Source of the DNA: Abelmoschus esculentus
Lineage: Eukaryota > Streptophyta > Magnoliopsida > Malvales > Malvaceae
Direction of reading: 5' to 3'
NCBI GenBank assembly: GCA_035048815.1
Contig: JAUCBN010000028.1
Location: forward strand, 10,037,001 to 10,101,000
Length of the DNA stretch: 64,000 nucleotides
The notes under the pieces: model-generated
What the model was told of the DNA's origin: nothing
The model's database searches: none
What the model saw: only the letters and a program-made list of their open reading frames with translations
Position numbers and translations under genes: made by a program
Shown here: positions 55,151-64,000 of the stretch, in pieces
Position numbering within the stretch: the stretch's first letter is position 1
Layout: every line of letters begins with the position of its first letter

Positions 55151-56460
55151 TCGAGTCGATTCAAGCCTGACTAGGCTCAGACTCGACTCGAGTCATTATC
55201 ACCCCTAATTAGAAGATTACGACTAAATTATACGACAACTGACTAGTGATAGATTAAACTAAAAATTAAAAATAAAAGACAGAAACCTTACCTTATTGTG
55301 CGAACGACGAGAAATGACGACTATGCTCGAATGACGGTCAGGCTACAATAGGGATAAAAGCATGACACAACAACTAGTTATGAATGCACAACAACAACAG
55401 CTAAAATAAGCAAAGCAAACTTGATTAAATCACCCTAAATGAGTAACGACTTTATTTCAAACGATGACACTAAAGAGTGACGGCGGCAATGATAATCTCG
55501 TCGACTGACAGTTGGATAATGACAACATACAAAGAAGAGAAAAATATGTAAGTTTTATCTATCTATGATTAACTTTGAGATAATATATTTAGTTATCTGA
55601 ATATAAAAATTAATTATTAATTAAACAATAAAACTATAAAAAAATAATTTAATATAAATTTTAATTTCATTTTAAATAATTATTAATTATGTGTTAAATT
55701 TTTAAAATTTTTAATTTTTATTAATCAATTTAATAATTTTTAACGAAATTTAATATTTATAATGTTAAACAGTGTTCGACACGTATAGTTGACTCATCTT
55801 TTATATAATTTTAATTTGTACGTAGCCTCAAAATATTTTAAATCTGTCATTGCATAAACGTGTCTTTGTATGACTAGGGCGAAATCGATAGCTTACTAGC
55901 ATTATCGGTTGTAGCGTCTGATGGATCGTGGTCCACTTTATCAGGCGGGTGCTCATTCTGTCGTCGTTGCTTGTTATGGTTTCGTGACTCATCAGAGCCA
56001 ACGGAAAACTCGAAGATCATTGAAAGACGGCTTTATGATAGGATTTTGTATTTAGTTTATTTTATTATCTCATCAAAAATCATCATTGATAATTAATTAT
56101 ATCAAAAAAAAATTAATATCATTTTTTTAGTTTTTCAATAAAAGAAAAAAAACTTTAAAACGTAATTTTATCATTTTAATTATTTTAAACCATACAATAT
56201 TTTTATATAAAAAAATATAATACAATTAGTGTAAACAAAAAATATTTATTATTGATTTAGTCCTCATGTTATAATTTGATCAATATAATACAACTTATCC
56301 ATAATATAAAAGAATAATAGCATATGGATTAGAAATAAAGAACTAAATTCGCAACTTCCACAGGGACTAATGGGATAATTTTACCTTTTTCAGTCTTCTT
56401 GTAATTCGAGCTTCGGTCTGACATTATATACTGTACTAATTAAGAACAGAGCATTATAAT
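55151..56460. other. intergenic DNA, no gene seen
   Basis: 55141-55207 contains GACTCGACTCGAGTCATTATCACCCCTA, whose complement (TAGGGGTGATAATGACTCGAG) looks like the end of a small plant DNA transposon. The rest is AT-rich with no supported gene. Confidence 0.35.
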
Positions 56461-56720
56461 GTAATTTCTTTTCTCTTTTCAATTCAACGTTTTGGTCTGA
56501 AAACGGAGAGTGAGAAAGATTCTATCTTCTTTTAAAGTTTTAATTTCGATTATTTTTTTCCAGCGAAGCAAAAGCGTAGCCCTCGTGACTCGTGTTCTTC
56601 TCCGTTTCTTCCTCTTCTTTCCTGTTTCTTTTCATTTTTTGGCATAATCCTCTACAACGCACCTTCACGCCGCTCCTCCCAGACCTTCACCGCCGTTGGT
56701 GACTTCGTAGTTATAGAGAG
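56461..56720 (+). promoter_or_regulatory. 5' leader of the BZR1/BES1 gene
   Basis: A pyrimidine-rich leader (CTTCTTCTCCGTTTCTTCC, about 56598) precedes the ATG at 56721. A TATATAC stretch at 56425-56431 is a possible TATA box. No upstream ATG with a long frame competes strongly. Start site inferred, not observed. Confidence 0.4.
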
Positions 56721-58061
56721 ATGACTTCGGATGGGGTGACGTCGACGCCGGCTCCAAGGAGGAAACCATCGTGGAGGGAGAGAGAGAACAACCGGAGGAG
56801 AGAGAGGAGGAGAAGAGCATTCGCTGCCAAGATTTATACTGGCCTAAGAGCTCAAGGCAACTACAATTTGCCCAAGCACTGCGATAACAATGAGGTCCTC
56901 AAAGCTCTTTGCGCCGAAGCTGGTTGGGTCGTTGAAGAAGATGGCACCACTTATCGCAAGGTTTAAAACTTACCCCTTTACTTTTCTGCTCATTTTCGGG
57001 TGCTAATTGCGTTGGATCTAGTTGCCATCATGATTTTTATCTTAATTTTGCACTCTGGGTTTTCTTCTGATCTGTTTGATTTTGGTTTTGTTTAGTTGCA
57101 GTTGTATAATTAGACAATAATCAGTTGATCTGTATTGGAATTTAGAACAAAAACATGATACATCGATGAACAGATTTCATGATTTCTGGGTTTTTTCTGA
57201 TCTGTTTGATTTTGGTTTTGTTTAGTTGCAGTTTTATAATTAGACAGTAATCAGTTGATCTGTGTTGGAATTTGGAACAAAAACATGATACACTTGCAGA
57301 ACAGTTTTGCATGATTTCTGGGGTTTTCCTGATCTGTTTGATCTTGATTTGTTGTTCAGGGATGTAAGCCACCTCCAATAGATATACCTGGGAGTTCAAA
57401 TAAGGTTACCCCATTTTCTTCCCAAAATCCGAGTCCATTATCCTCTGCATTTCCAAGTCCAATTCCTTCATGTCAAGTCAGTCCTTCCTCCTCTTCCTAC
57501 CCTAGTCCCACTAGGTTCGATGCTAATAATCCGTCGAGTACCCTTCCGTTCCTTCGAAACGCCATTCCATCGTCTTTGCCTCGTCTCCGAATCTCAAACA
57601 GTGCACCTGTGACTCCTCCACTTTCCTCTCCAACCTCGAGAAATCCTAAGCCAATTCCCAACTGGGAGACCATTGCAAAGGAATCAATGACCTCTTTTAA
57701 CTACCCGTTTTATGCTGTTTCTGCCCCTGCTAGTCCGACACACCGTCATTTTCATGCCCCGGCCACTATACCTGAATGCAATGAATCCGATTCGTCCACA
57801 ATTGAATCTGGTCAATGGATAAGCTTTCAAAAGTTTGCACCTTCTACATCTCAAGTGCCAACTTCTCCAACATTTAATCTTGTGAAACCTTTGCCCCTGC
57901 AAAATTTGCCCAGTGATATTGTCATGGTAGACAAAGGGGGGAGAAGTGTTGAGTTTCAGTTTGAGAATGGACAGGTGAAGCCATGGGAAGGAGAAAGGAT
58001 TCACGAAGTAGGAATGGACGATCTGGAGCTCACACTCGGAAGCGGAAAGGCTCGGTGTTAA
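56721..58061 (+). CDS. BZR1/BES1-like: BZR1/BES1 family brassinosteroid-responsive transcription factor (two exons)
   Basis: Exon 1 is 56721-56960 (80 codons) and exon 2 is 57360-58061. The intron 56961-57359 has a GTTTAA donor and a TTGTTCAG acceptor and lies at the conserved ...TTYRK|GCKP position. The product is about 313 residues, close to the family norm. Residues ~14-80 form the atypical bHLH DNA-binding domain (SWRERENNRRRERRRR; YNLPKHCDNNEVLKALCAEA). A Ser/Pro-rich region with many SxxxS GSK3 (BIN2) sites follows. The 14-3-3 site is RISNSAPVTPP, the PEST-like stretch is SAPASPTHRHFHAPATIPEC, and the C-terminus has DLELTLGSGKAR with an LxLxL EAR repression motif. These proteins bind BR-response elements and E/G-boxes in the nucleus, and BIN2 phosphorylation controls their location and stability. 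All key motifs are intact; this is the one clearly functional gene of the window. Confidence 0.96.
57050..57358 (+). repeat. ~130-bp tandem duplication inside the BZR1 intron
   Basis: CTGATCTGTTTGATTTTGG recurs at 57067, 57197 and (diverged) 57329. The copies include TTTAGTTGCAGTT and ATAATTAGACARTAATCAG. Two full units plus a partial third make up most of the intron; the third contributes the branch/acceptor region. Confidence 0.8.
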
Positions 58062-60389
58062 ACTAAACAGAAAAAAAAAAGGCTGTTTCGTGCCATTCCT
58101 GGTTCACACAGTAAGATATTGAGGAGCATGTGAATGCTCAATGGGAATTGGACATCTTAAACCAAACATGGGGAGGAGTCCTCACATTTTTATCTGCAAT
58201 TGTTCTTTTACATGTTTTTTTTCTTCAAGTTATTGTCATTACTTGTAGATACTATGGGAAATTTCTGGTTGTGATAGAGTTGTTTAATGTTCCCTTTAGG
58301 CTTTGTAGGATTTTGGGTAAACCCTCACAGAATGAAGTGTTTTTACTGGTCTGTATTAATGGTTGTATCATGTTGGTCAATTTTGTTTACCATGTTTGGT
58401 GCTCAGGTTTCATTCAGTCTTGCAATCACAGGTAAACCTAAATCAAGAGCTGAACATAGATTTTTATTGAATGCAATTAAAATATTGCTGGGAGGGAGAC
58501 CTGAATCCGAACATGAACTATAAAGTAGGCATGTGCTTTACTAAAATATATATATATATATTTCAAGATTTTTTTTTTAATTTGTAGCTACAACTTGGAA
58601 CTTTTTATTTATATAAAACTCTCAAGTGGGATTGTGCATTAATGTTCGAATTTTGATATTATGAACGGATAAAATTAAATTGAAGGTCATTTTTCTTATA
58701 ATCCGATCTGAATTAATTAGTTAATAGATTGTCAGTGTTTAAAAAATAAAATTAATTTAACCATAAAAATTAAATAAACTGAATCAGTTAATCGATTTTT
58801 TCCTTAACTGAACGGATAAATGAATGACTAAACTGAATTCGTAAAGTAAAAGTAGATGAATTAAATCTCAATATAATGACAATAATAATAGTTATAGTAG
58901 AAGAAAGAGGGAAATGTTTTGGGAATTAGATTGTAAAGTTGTATGGTAAGGCTAAGGTTTTCTTTATTATTGATGTACTCGACGGATGTCGGGAGACAAA
59001 CGCTCGTCGTAAAAAATTAAAAAATCTAACGGTTATCAAACACCGTTTAAATATAAAAAATATGGATAAATACTCGTTAAAAATCAAATTAATAATCATT
59101 TAACAAGAAAATGAAAGGCAAACCAACATTGACATTATTGGCAACAACAAAGAATGGGTCCTAAAAGCCGTGTGATTGGGGTGTGGTGCTCAGTTCATCC
59201 CCTAAGCATCCATTTTGTTCCCATCCGGGACATGGCCCATACCCCCCATGTTGTACCCCAATGGACAATGGTGATGACTGCTGCTCATCAAGTAATAACA
59301 GAGTCAATCTTCAGATTCTTTTTCTTTCATCTGTTAAGCCGGTTGGTCTGATATTTGCAACATTTGGGTCATGACATTCCCACATGACAGATTTTACAAG
59401 ATCAGGTATGTGTGGGTTCAATTCATCAAAACATAATAACATGATTTGACACACATACAATGAATGAGTTCCAATCAGGATATGATTCAAGACCATCTTG
59501 TACAAAATAATGAACAATTATTATGAGCATACAAGGTCATGGAAACTTCATTAGGAACTACACAGAAGACCAAAGGAAAAAGGAAAACAACTGGATAATA
59601 AAATTGTTAGAACAGTTTCAACAATATAGCTACAACAGCAGTTACAGCACCAATGTTATATTTTTTTTTTTTCAAGTAATAGCCTTGAAAATGGTCTAAC
59701 AATACATGAGAGACATATGCACCAGTTTGGGAAATAAATCAAAAGTATTTCACACTACCATGGTCATTGCAATCCGCCAAGCCAATGCCACCTCCCAACC
59801 CTAGGATAGATACCTGAAAATTTGAGAAAATAAGTATGAAACAGGCCGAAATCATAAAAACCGAATCACACAGAAGTGAGAATGGGAAGATAAAGGAAAT
59901 AGGAGAACAAGGATAAGAAATGAAGATCAGTTGAAGAGAATGTATATGTTTTTCATTCCAGGGTGACGGCCAGTCCTTTATACCTGAAACTATACCTATC
60001 TGATATGGTGCCATCCGTGTTGCAGGCCATTACTAACCCAATATAAACCCTTTGCAAACCTAACACTTAATATTTGGCTAGTTTTAATAGAAACTTGGAA
60101 AATTAAAATTCTAAATAACTAATAATGTATGAGAGTATCAAGAGTTCATCCGCTATGGTGGTCGTAGTCGAGGCCAAACACCATTAAGAGTAACTGCAGC
60201 ACTAGCTGTCAGGGAAAGGCATAACTGTGCTTTCATTTTTGTTCAAATAACTGCTCCAATCTTTCACAGCATCACTAACTTGAAAAGCAGTCATAAAATT
60301 TAAGCTATATTATAAGACGTTCAGACAGTACAGACATTAGTTTCCCATTTCGATATAAGAAACATATGAAAGTTCTAGAGTGGAAAGAG
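58062..60389. other. BZR1 3' region and intergenic DNA, no supported gene
   Basis: 58062-58530 is probably 3' UTR and flank (A-run at 58068, T-rich, no coding bias). 58547-58560 is a short (TA)n. 58600-59100 is AT-rich. 59150-60060 has moderate complexity and one possible minus-strand terminal exon (see rejected items). No gene is annotated. Confidence 0.45.
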
Positions 60390-60812
60390 TGTCATGGCAT
60401 TGGAAGGGAAATTAGGGCCGAAGGAAGAAAATTGAAATGGAAATTGGGGATAATCTGATGGAGTCTCAAGAATTGGCTGAAAAGGATTTCCTTGTTAATG
60501 GAACGGTACCGTTTGACATCAAAGGTTTCTGGGAGAAGTGACGTCGTTTTAGGGCTATCAGATTATGGGTATCAGGCCACATCAGCCAATGAAGAATATG
60601 CTCTGTTGTTATTTTGTTTTTGTTGGTATTCTAGTAATTAGCTAAGAATGTAGTACACTGTTATATAACCAAAAGCTGCTGTACTGAAACAATTATGAAA
60701 AATATCAATATAAGCTTGAATTTCTCTTTCTACAACCTATCTTCTTCTAAAAAACCCTTTCTTAAACCTAATTTCATTCGTTCCAACCTAGCCACCAAGC
60801 CAGGTTGTTACA
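60390..60812 (+). repeat. 5' LTR of a chromovirus-like Ty3/gypsy element
   Basis: TGTCATGGCATTGG to CAGGTTGTTACA, 423 bp. It contains the block TATATAACCAAAAGCTG and the tail CTTGAATTTCTCTTTCTACA typical of short gypsy LTRs. The left end is the best TG candidate and not proven, since the 3' LTR lies outside the window. Confidence 0.6.
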
Positions 60813-60828
60813 ATTGGTGTCCAAAGCC
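60813..60828 (+). other. primer-binding-site-like sequence, tRNA-Met type
   Basis: ATTGGTGTCCAAAGCC directly follows the LTR. It is close to the initiator-tRNA-Met site TGGTATCAGAGCC but with an extra base and two changes. Confidence 0.45.
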
Positions 60829-60876
60829 AACTTTGATCCTCCTTTTACACTGGAAAAATCGAGAAGGTCGGGAAAA

Positions 60877-62276
60877 ATGAGCAAGAGTGACAAGGGAGTT
60901 CTACCACAAAATCTGTAGGAAGAGACTGTTGCACCCACTAAACAAGCACCATCAGGAACGAGCTTAGAGGAGAGAGCAACTTGAAACGCAGCAATGAGGA
61001 GAATAGGGGCTACTTGCAAAGGATTTGGGCTATTATGTCTAGAGGAGCCGAGGCAGTGGAGCTGAGGCAGCCCACAGGTAACTCCAAACACTCACGTAGC
61101 TAAGGACACAAAAAAAATCTCCTGAATGTAACAGTGATACATGAAAGTGGAAAGTATACCTTTAAACCAGATGAACCTGAAATCATAGTAACCAAACCAC
61201 CCAATAGTTCCATGCACCAAAAAGAAAAACAAGCAGAAATCAACCCCACTTATAAGCTTAAACTGGAGGAAAATCAGTTAAGAGGAGAAACTTCTATGCT
61301 AAGAGAGCAAGAAGGGTGGGAAAAAACATGAAGTATTGGGCAAAACTCTTTCTTACCTAAGCCAAAAATAGAACTCCAAACATTTGAGGGAGATAATCCC
61401 AGGAGCTGAGTTAAAAAATGCCAGAAATACTTCACCATCTTCAATGTCCTTCTTGAACACCAGCAGCTTGAGATAGCTTCCATGTATTTGACAGGGAGAG
61501 CAGAAACATCGTTTGATGGCTACATGATGTAGAAGAATAGGGTAACCTAGCATGAGTTTATCTCAAACCTCTGCCATCGTTTTTCTGATAAAATGCACAC
61601 TGATGTGATAGAGGATTTCAACAAACTATTCCAAAAGACAACAGTGGAAGACTACCAAGAGAGATTCGAGGAACTAAAGCCTTTTATGCTGCAACTCAAT
61701 TCACAACTAGGGGAAGAATACTTTGTCTCAAGTTTTATCAGTGGATTGAAGCAGGTAAAACACAAGGTCAAAGTGCATAACCTAAAAGCCTTGTTGATGC
61801 CTATAGGAAAGCAAAACTCTATGAACTATCTACTAAAATAGAACAAAAGAAGCTGAAGTACTCCTACAGACCAACACCCTTGGGAACCCAAGTGAGTGGA
61901 CCAAAGCCAGTAACTACAGAGGTTGTGACTCAACAAAGAGGGGCTACAGTTCCAGGGAATACTAAGCAAAAATTAATGGAGTTCAGAAGAAATAACAATT
62001 TGTGTTTCAAGTGTGGGGACAAATTTGTTCCAAGTCACCAGTGCAAGCCTAAACAATTTAATACGATGGAAGAGAAACAATGCAAGGAGGAAGAGGAGGC
62101 AAGGGATAGCATACAAGAGCCATTCAAGGAGGAAACAGAAGGGGAGGATACTAACCTGGAAATATCCATTAATGCTCTGACTGGGTGTGTTGGGTATAGC
62201 ACTATCAAAATTCCTGGTTCTATAAAAGGAAGATCTCTAAGCATTTTGGTGGATAGTGAAAGCACACGTAGCATTG
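60877..62276 (+). pseudogene. chromovirus-like gag and start of protease, decayed
   Basis: Reading shifts frame several times. Recognisable parts are PKPKIELQTFEGDNPRSW-like sequence (about 61360-61400), then LTGRAETSFDGY, EFISNLCHRFSDKM and EDYQERFEELKPFM (gag core). SFISGLKQ and KLYELSTKIEQ-type helix follow, then the zinc knuckle CFKCGDKFVPSHQC (62003-62044; Cys-x2-Cys...His-x4-Cys). An acidic spacer leads to ISINALTGC and the protease site LVDSESTRSIV, where the usual D-S-G Gly is Glu. The first ATG frame stops after about 15 codons. At 62276 the coding region is cut by the LTR of the next element. The rest of pol is not in the window. Confidence 0.7.
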
Positions 62277-63602
62277 TGATAACTCCGCAAAAAAGGCTAT
62301 ATTTCAAGCCTTTTTACTTAAGTTATTTATTGTCTTCAAGCACATTTAGGTTCATTTAGTTGCATTTAGGATCATAACATTGTATTTGGTGATTGTTTAT
62401 GTTTTGAAATTTATAGTGAGGAAATAGGTGCTATTTTACGAGAAATGTCGTGCTTTTGGTTGATGTTGTGTAGGTAAAGCAAAATGGGAAGTTGAGGAAA
62501 TTTGTCATGGCATTTGCAGAAGGATAGCAATGGGAAGATGTCATGGAAAATCTGGAGAACTCATGTGCTGTACTACAGGACAAGAAGATATTTTGAGAGG
62601 AATGTCAGTTGGGGCCAATACAGCCTGGCCACAGCCATTACAACCGGTCGGGACCACTACAGCCTGGCCACAGCCACCTCAGTAGGGACCACTGTCACCT
62701 CTGCTAGTCCTGCAGAAATGCCACGACAAGAAGAGGGCAGAAATGAATTTTTACCTATCTTTTAGGGTTTTTCACCCTCTTATAAAAGAGCAACCTTTAT
62801 TCAAGAAAAAAGATGACCTTTAGAGCAGATTTTAAGGCACAAGGAGCGCAAAGAGTGGTGAAGAAAGCTTCAATCTTTCTTCCCCAACCGAAAGGTTCCT
62901 CCATTGATAGAGCTTGAAGGGAATGGCGTACTAGGCACCCGAGAGGGGCTAGCACGCTAAGGCGTCCCATGATGGTCAAAGAAGTCGGCGGTGGCGCAGA
63001 CCGAGGGTGTCTTCTTTCCTCTTTCTTTGCTTTATTTTATATCTTTAAGAGGTTTTATGTGGATGATTTAAGGATAGTATTAGTGGTTAATATTTATTCT
63101 TAAACTCTTTCACCTACCATGTGTTAGCTTTATTTGGTGGATGCTTTTGTGGATGATTATCTTTTATTTCTATTTAATATATTGCCTTCTATGTGTTTGT
63201 ATATTTGCTTTGCTTATTGTTGATAATTATTTAAGCATTGTAAGAGGCACGACAATGTCCCGTGTTTAGGTACATGCTAGAGCACTCGAGAGAGGCGGAG
63301 CTATAGATCCTTAGATCATCCGAGAGAAGCTAAAGGAGAATCTATGTGAGCAATGGGTTCTAGACTGCAAATAGAGCCTAGTCGAATCCTAGAGCACTCG
63401 AGAGAGGCGTAGGTGAAGGCTTCAATGACTAAAAGGAGTATGCTTTGTAGAGGGATACTCCGCTATGTCATGGTATATCCATGTGCATATGAATTACTGA
63501 AAGAGACATAGGGTGACGCTACACTTTTAACTTGCGATGGCATTCCTGGATACTGCGTTTTAATAAATGGCAGCTATGGCATGAGTAGAAGGTAGTGTGA
63601 CA
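62277..63602 (+). repeat. 5' LTR of a short Athila-like non-autonomous element
   Basis: Starts TGATAACTCCGC (left target site CATTG, 62272-62276). The first nine bases recur at 63992. A CTTATAAAAG TATA box lies at about 62779. A 40-bp tandem pair with ACAGCCTGGCCACAGCCA is at 62618-62675, and TAGAGCACTCGAGAGAGGCG appears at 63278 and 63390. The right end at TGTGACA (63602) is the best candidate and gives 1326 bp, similar to the other Athila LTRs. Confidence 0.6.
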
Positions 63603-63991
63603 GGTTGGCTCCCCTCGTAACAGTTTGTTAACATTGTGTATGAAAAAAAGAAAAAATAGAAAAAATATATATTATTAAATATGGGGAGTATTAAAATTGT
63701 GTTTAAATGAGAAACATGCTTTGCTAGAATAATGAATTTTCCTTAAAATTTTTCTAACTTAACTAAGCATGGATAGGATACACTTACGCACACACACTCT
63801 CGCAATTGATCTTATCCTGAAATAGCATTCTTGAAATTTCCTCAAGTCTTATATGTTTATGCCATGACATTTTCTGAGGGTTAAAACTCTGACCATTTGC
63901 TTGTTTTAATCTTGAATATTGTCATGACATTTCTTCTTTGCTAGATGTTATCCCTTGCTTGAGGACAAGCTATAGCTTAAGTTTGGGGGTG
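63603..63991 (+). mobile_element. 389-bp internal region without genes: H2 hairpin and polypurine tract
   Basis: No open frame. It opens with TTGGCTCCCCTCG, which does not match the tRNA-Asp site well. It contains ACGCACACACACTC (63786), the hairpin GCTTG-AGGA-CAAGC (63957-63970), and AGTTTGGGGGTG just before TGATAACTC. The 3' signals are those of Athila elements, so the element could only move with proteins supplied by others. Confidence 0.6.
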
Positions 63992-64000
63992 TGATAACTC
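63992..64000 (+). repeat. start of the 3' LTR (cut by the window end)
   Basis: TGATAACTC is identical to the first nine bases at 62277 and lies right after the polypurine tract. Confidence 0.7.

Noticed and set aside
58130..58523. Open plus-strand frames downstream of the BZR1 stop
   Set aside because: They lie in likely 3' UTR, are hydrophobic by T-rich composition, and have no recognisable domain.
59739..60014. Possible terminal exon on the minus strand (59813 down to 59741, after a TTTTCAG acceptor) with a Gly-rich GLGGGIGLADC end
   Set aside because: Only ~24 codons, no recognised family, and no matching upstream exon could be fixed; too little support.
63605..63625. TTGGCTCCCCTCG as a primer-binding site of the last element
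   Set aside because: Poor match to the tRNA-Asp site and to any tRNA 3' end I can name.

Overview
The window is plant nuclear DNA, most likely from a eudicot. It carries a BZR1/BES1-type brassinosteroid transcription factor gene with the usual intron position, the first exon of a SAP30-function-related (AFR-like) gene, and a dense nest of plant-specific LTR retrotransposons of the Athila and Ogre/Tat lineages. I cannot name the species. Only two host genes are supported. The AFR-like first exon (705-908, minus) leaves the window on the left. The BZR1/BES1 gene (56721-58061, plus) is intact. Almost everything between them is transposon.

Layout. 1-1350: AFR-like exon 1, part of its first intron, and its 5' flank with a G-box. 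1350-9180: AT-rich DNA with old relics: a foldback element, a decayed Athila-type LTR, a hAT transposase fragment, an LTR-like block rich in CGATAC motifs and a LINE ORF1 remnant. 9543-52535: one very large nested insertion, described next. 52541-56460: interrupted older target sequence and repeats. 56461-58061: the BZR1 gene. 60390-62276: a chromovirus-like Ty3/gypsy LTR plus decayed gag. 62277-64000: a short Athila-like non-autonomous element whose 3' LTR starts nine bases before the window ends.

The nest. Outer LTRs at 9543-10880 and 51189-52535 are flanked by matching 5-bp target sites (ATCGC / ATTGC). They enclose two Athila internal regions, A and D, that appear to share a middle LTR (32258-32370 plus 43441-44339), i.e. 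an LTR-A-LTR-D-LTR tandem. Inside A's gag sits a minus-strand Ogre/Tat element (12750-27089, TSD GTTAA) with ORF1 (plant mobile domain plus coiled coil), gag, protease, RT, two RNase H domains and integrase. A solo copia-like LTR (30386-31840) lies in A's 3' region. Athila-like element B was inserted in the middle LTR, LTR C1 in B, and element C2 in C1. One deletion ending at 43440 seems to have removed all their right ends. A and B keep gag-protease and the env-position ORF2 but no polymerase. D keeps the whole polymerase region but only the last codons of ORF2. C2 keeps a small gag/pol-leader fusion.

The most unusual signal is RNA-like structure in the 3' non-coding part of the Athila elements. 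There are arrays of hairpins with a constant 14-nt loop (GTGCC....ACTGG type) and compensating stem changes. Two hairpin-AGGA-hairpin cassettes are each followed by a purine-rich GAGTTTGG-type tract, the second being the polypurine tract at the 3' LTR. The unrelated Ogre element has its own constant-loop hairpins just after integrase and paired 12-nt palindromes in its leader. All retroelement coding regions carry stops or frameshifts, many of which look like C-to-T or G-to-A changes. Motifs and coordinates were read by eye; no database search or folding was run.
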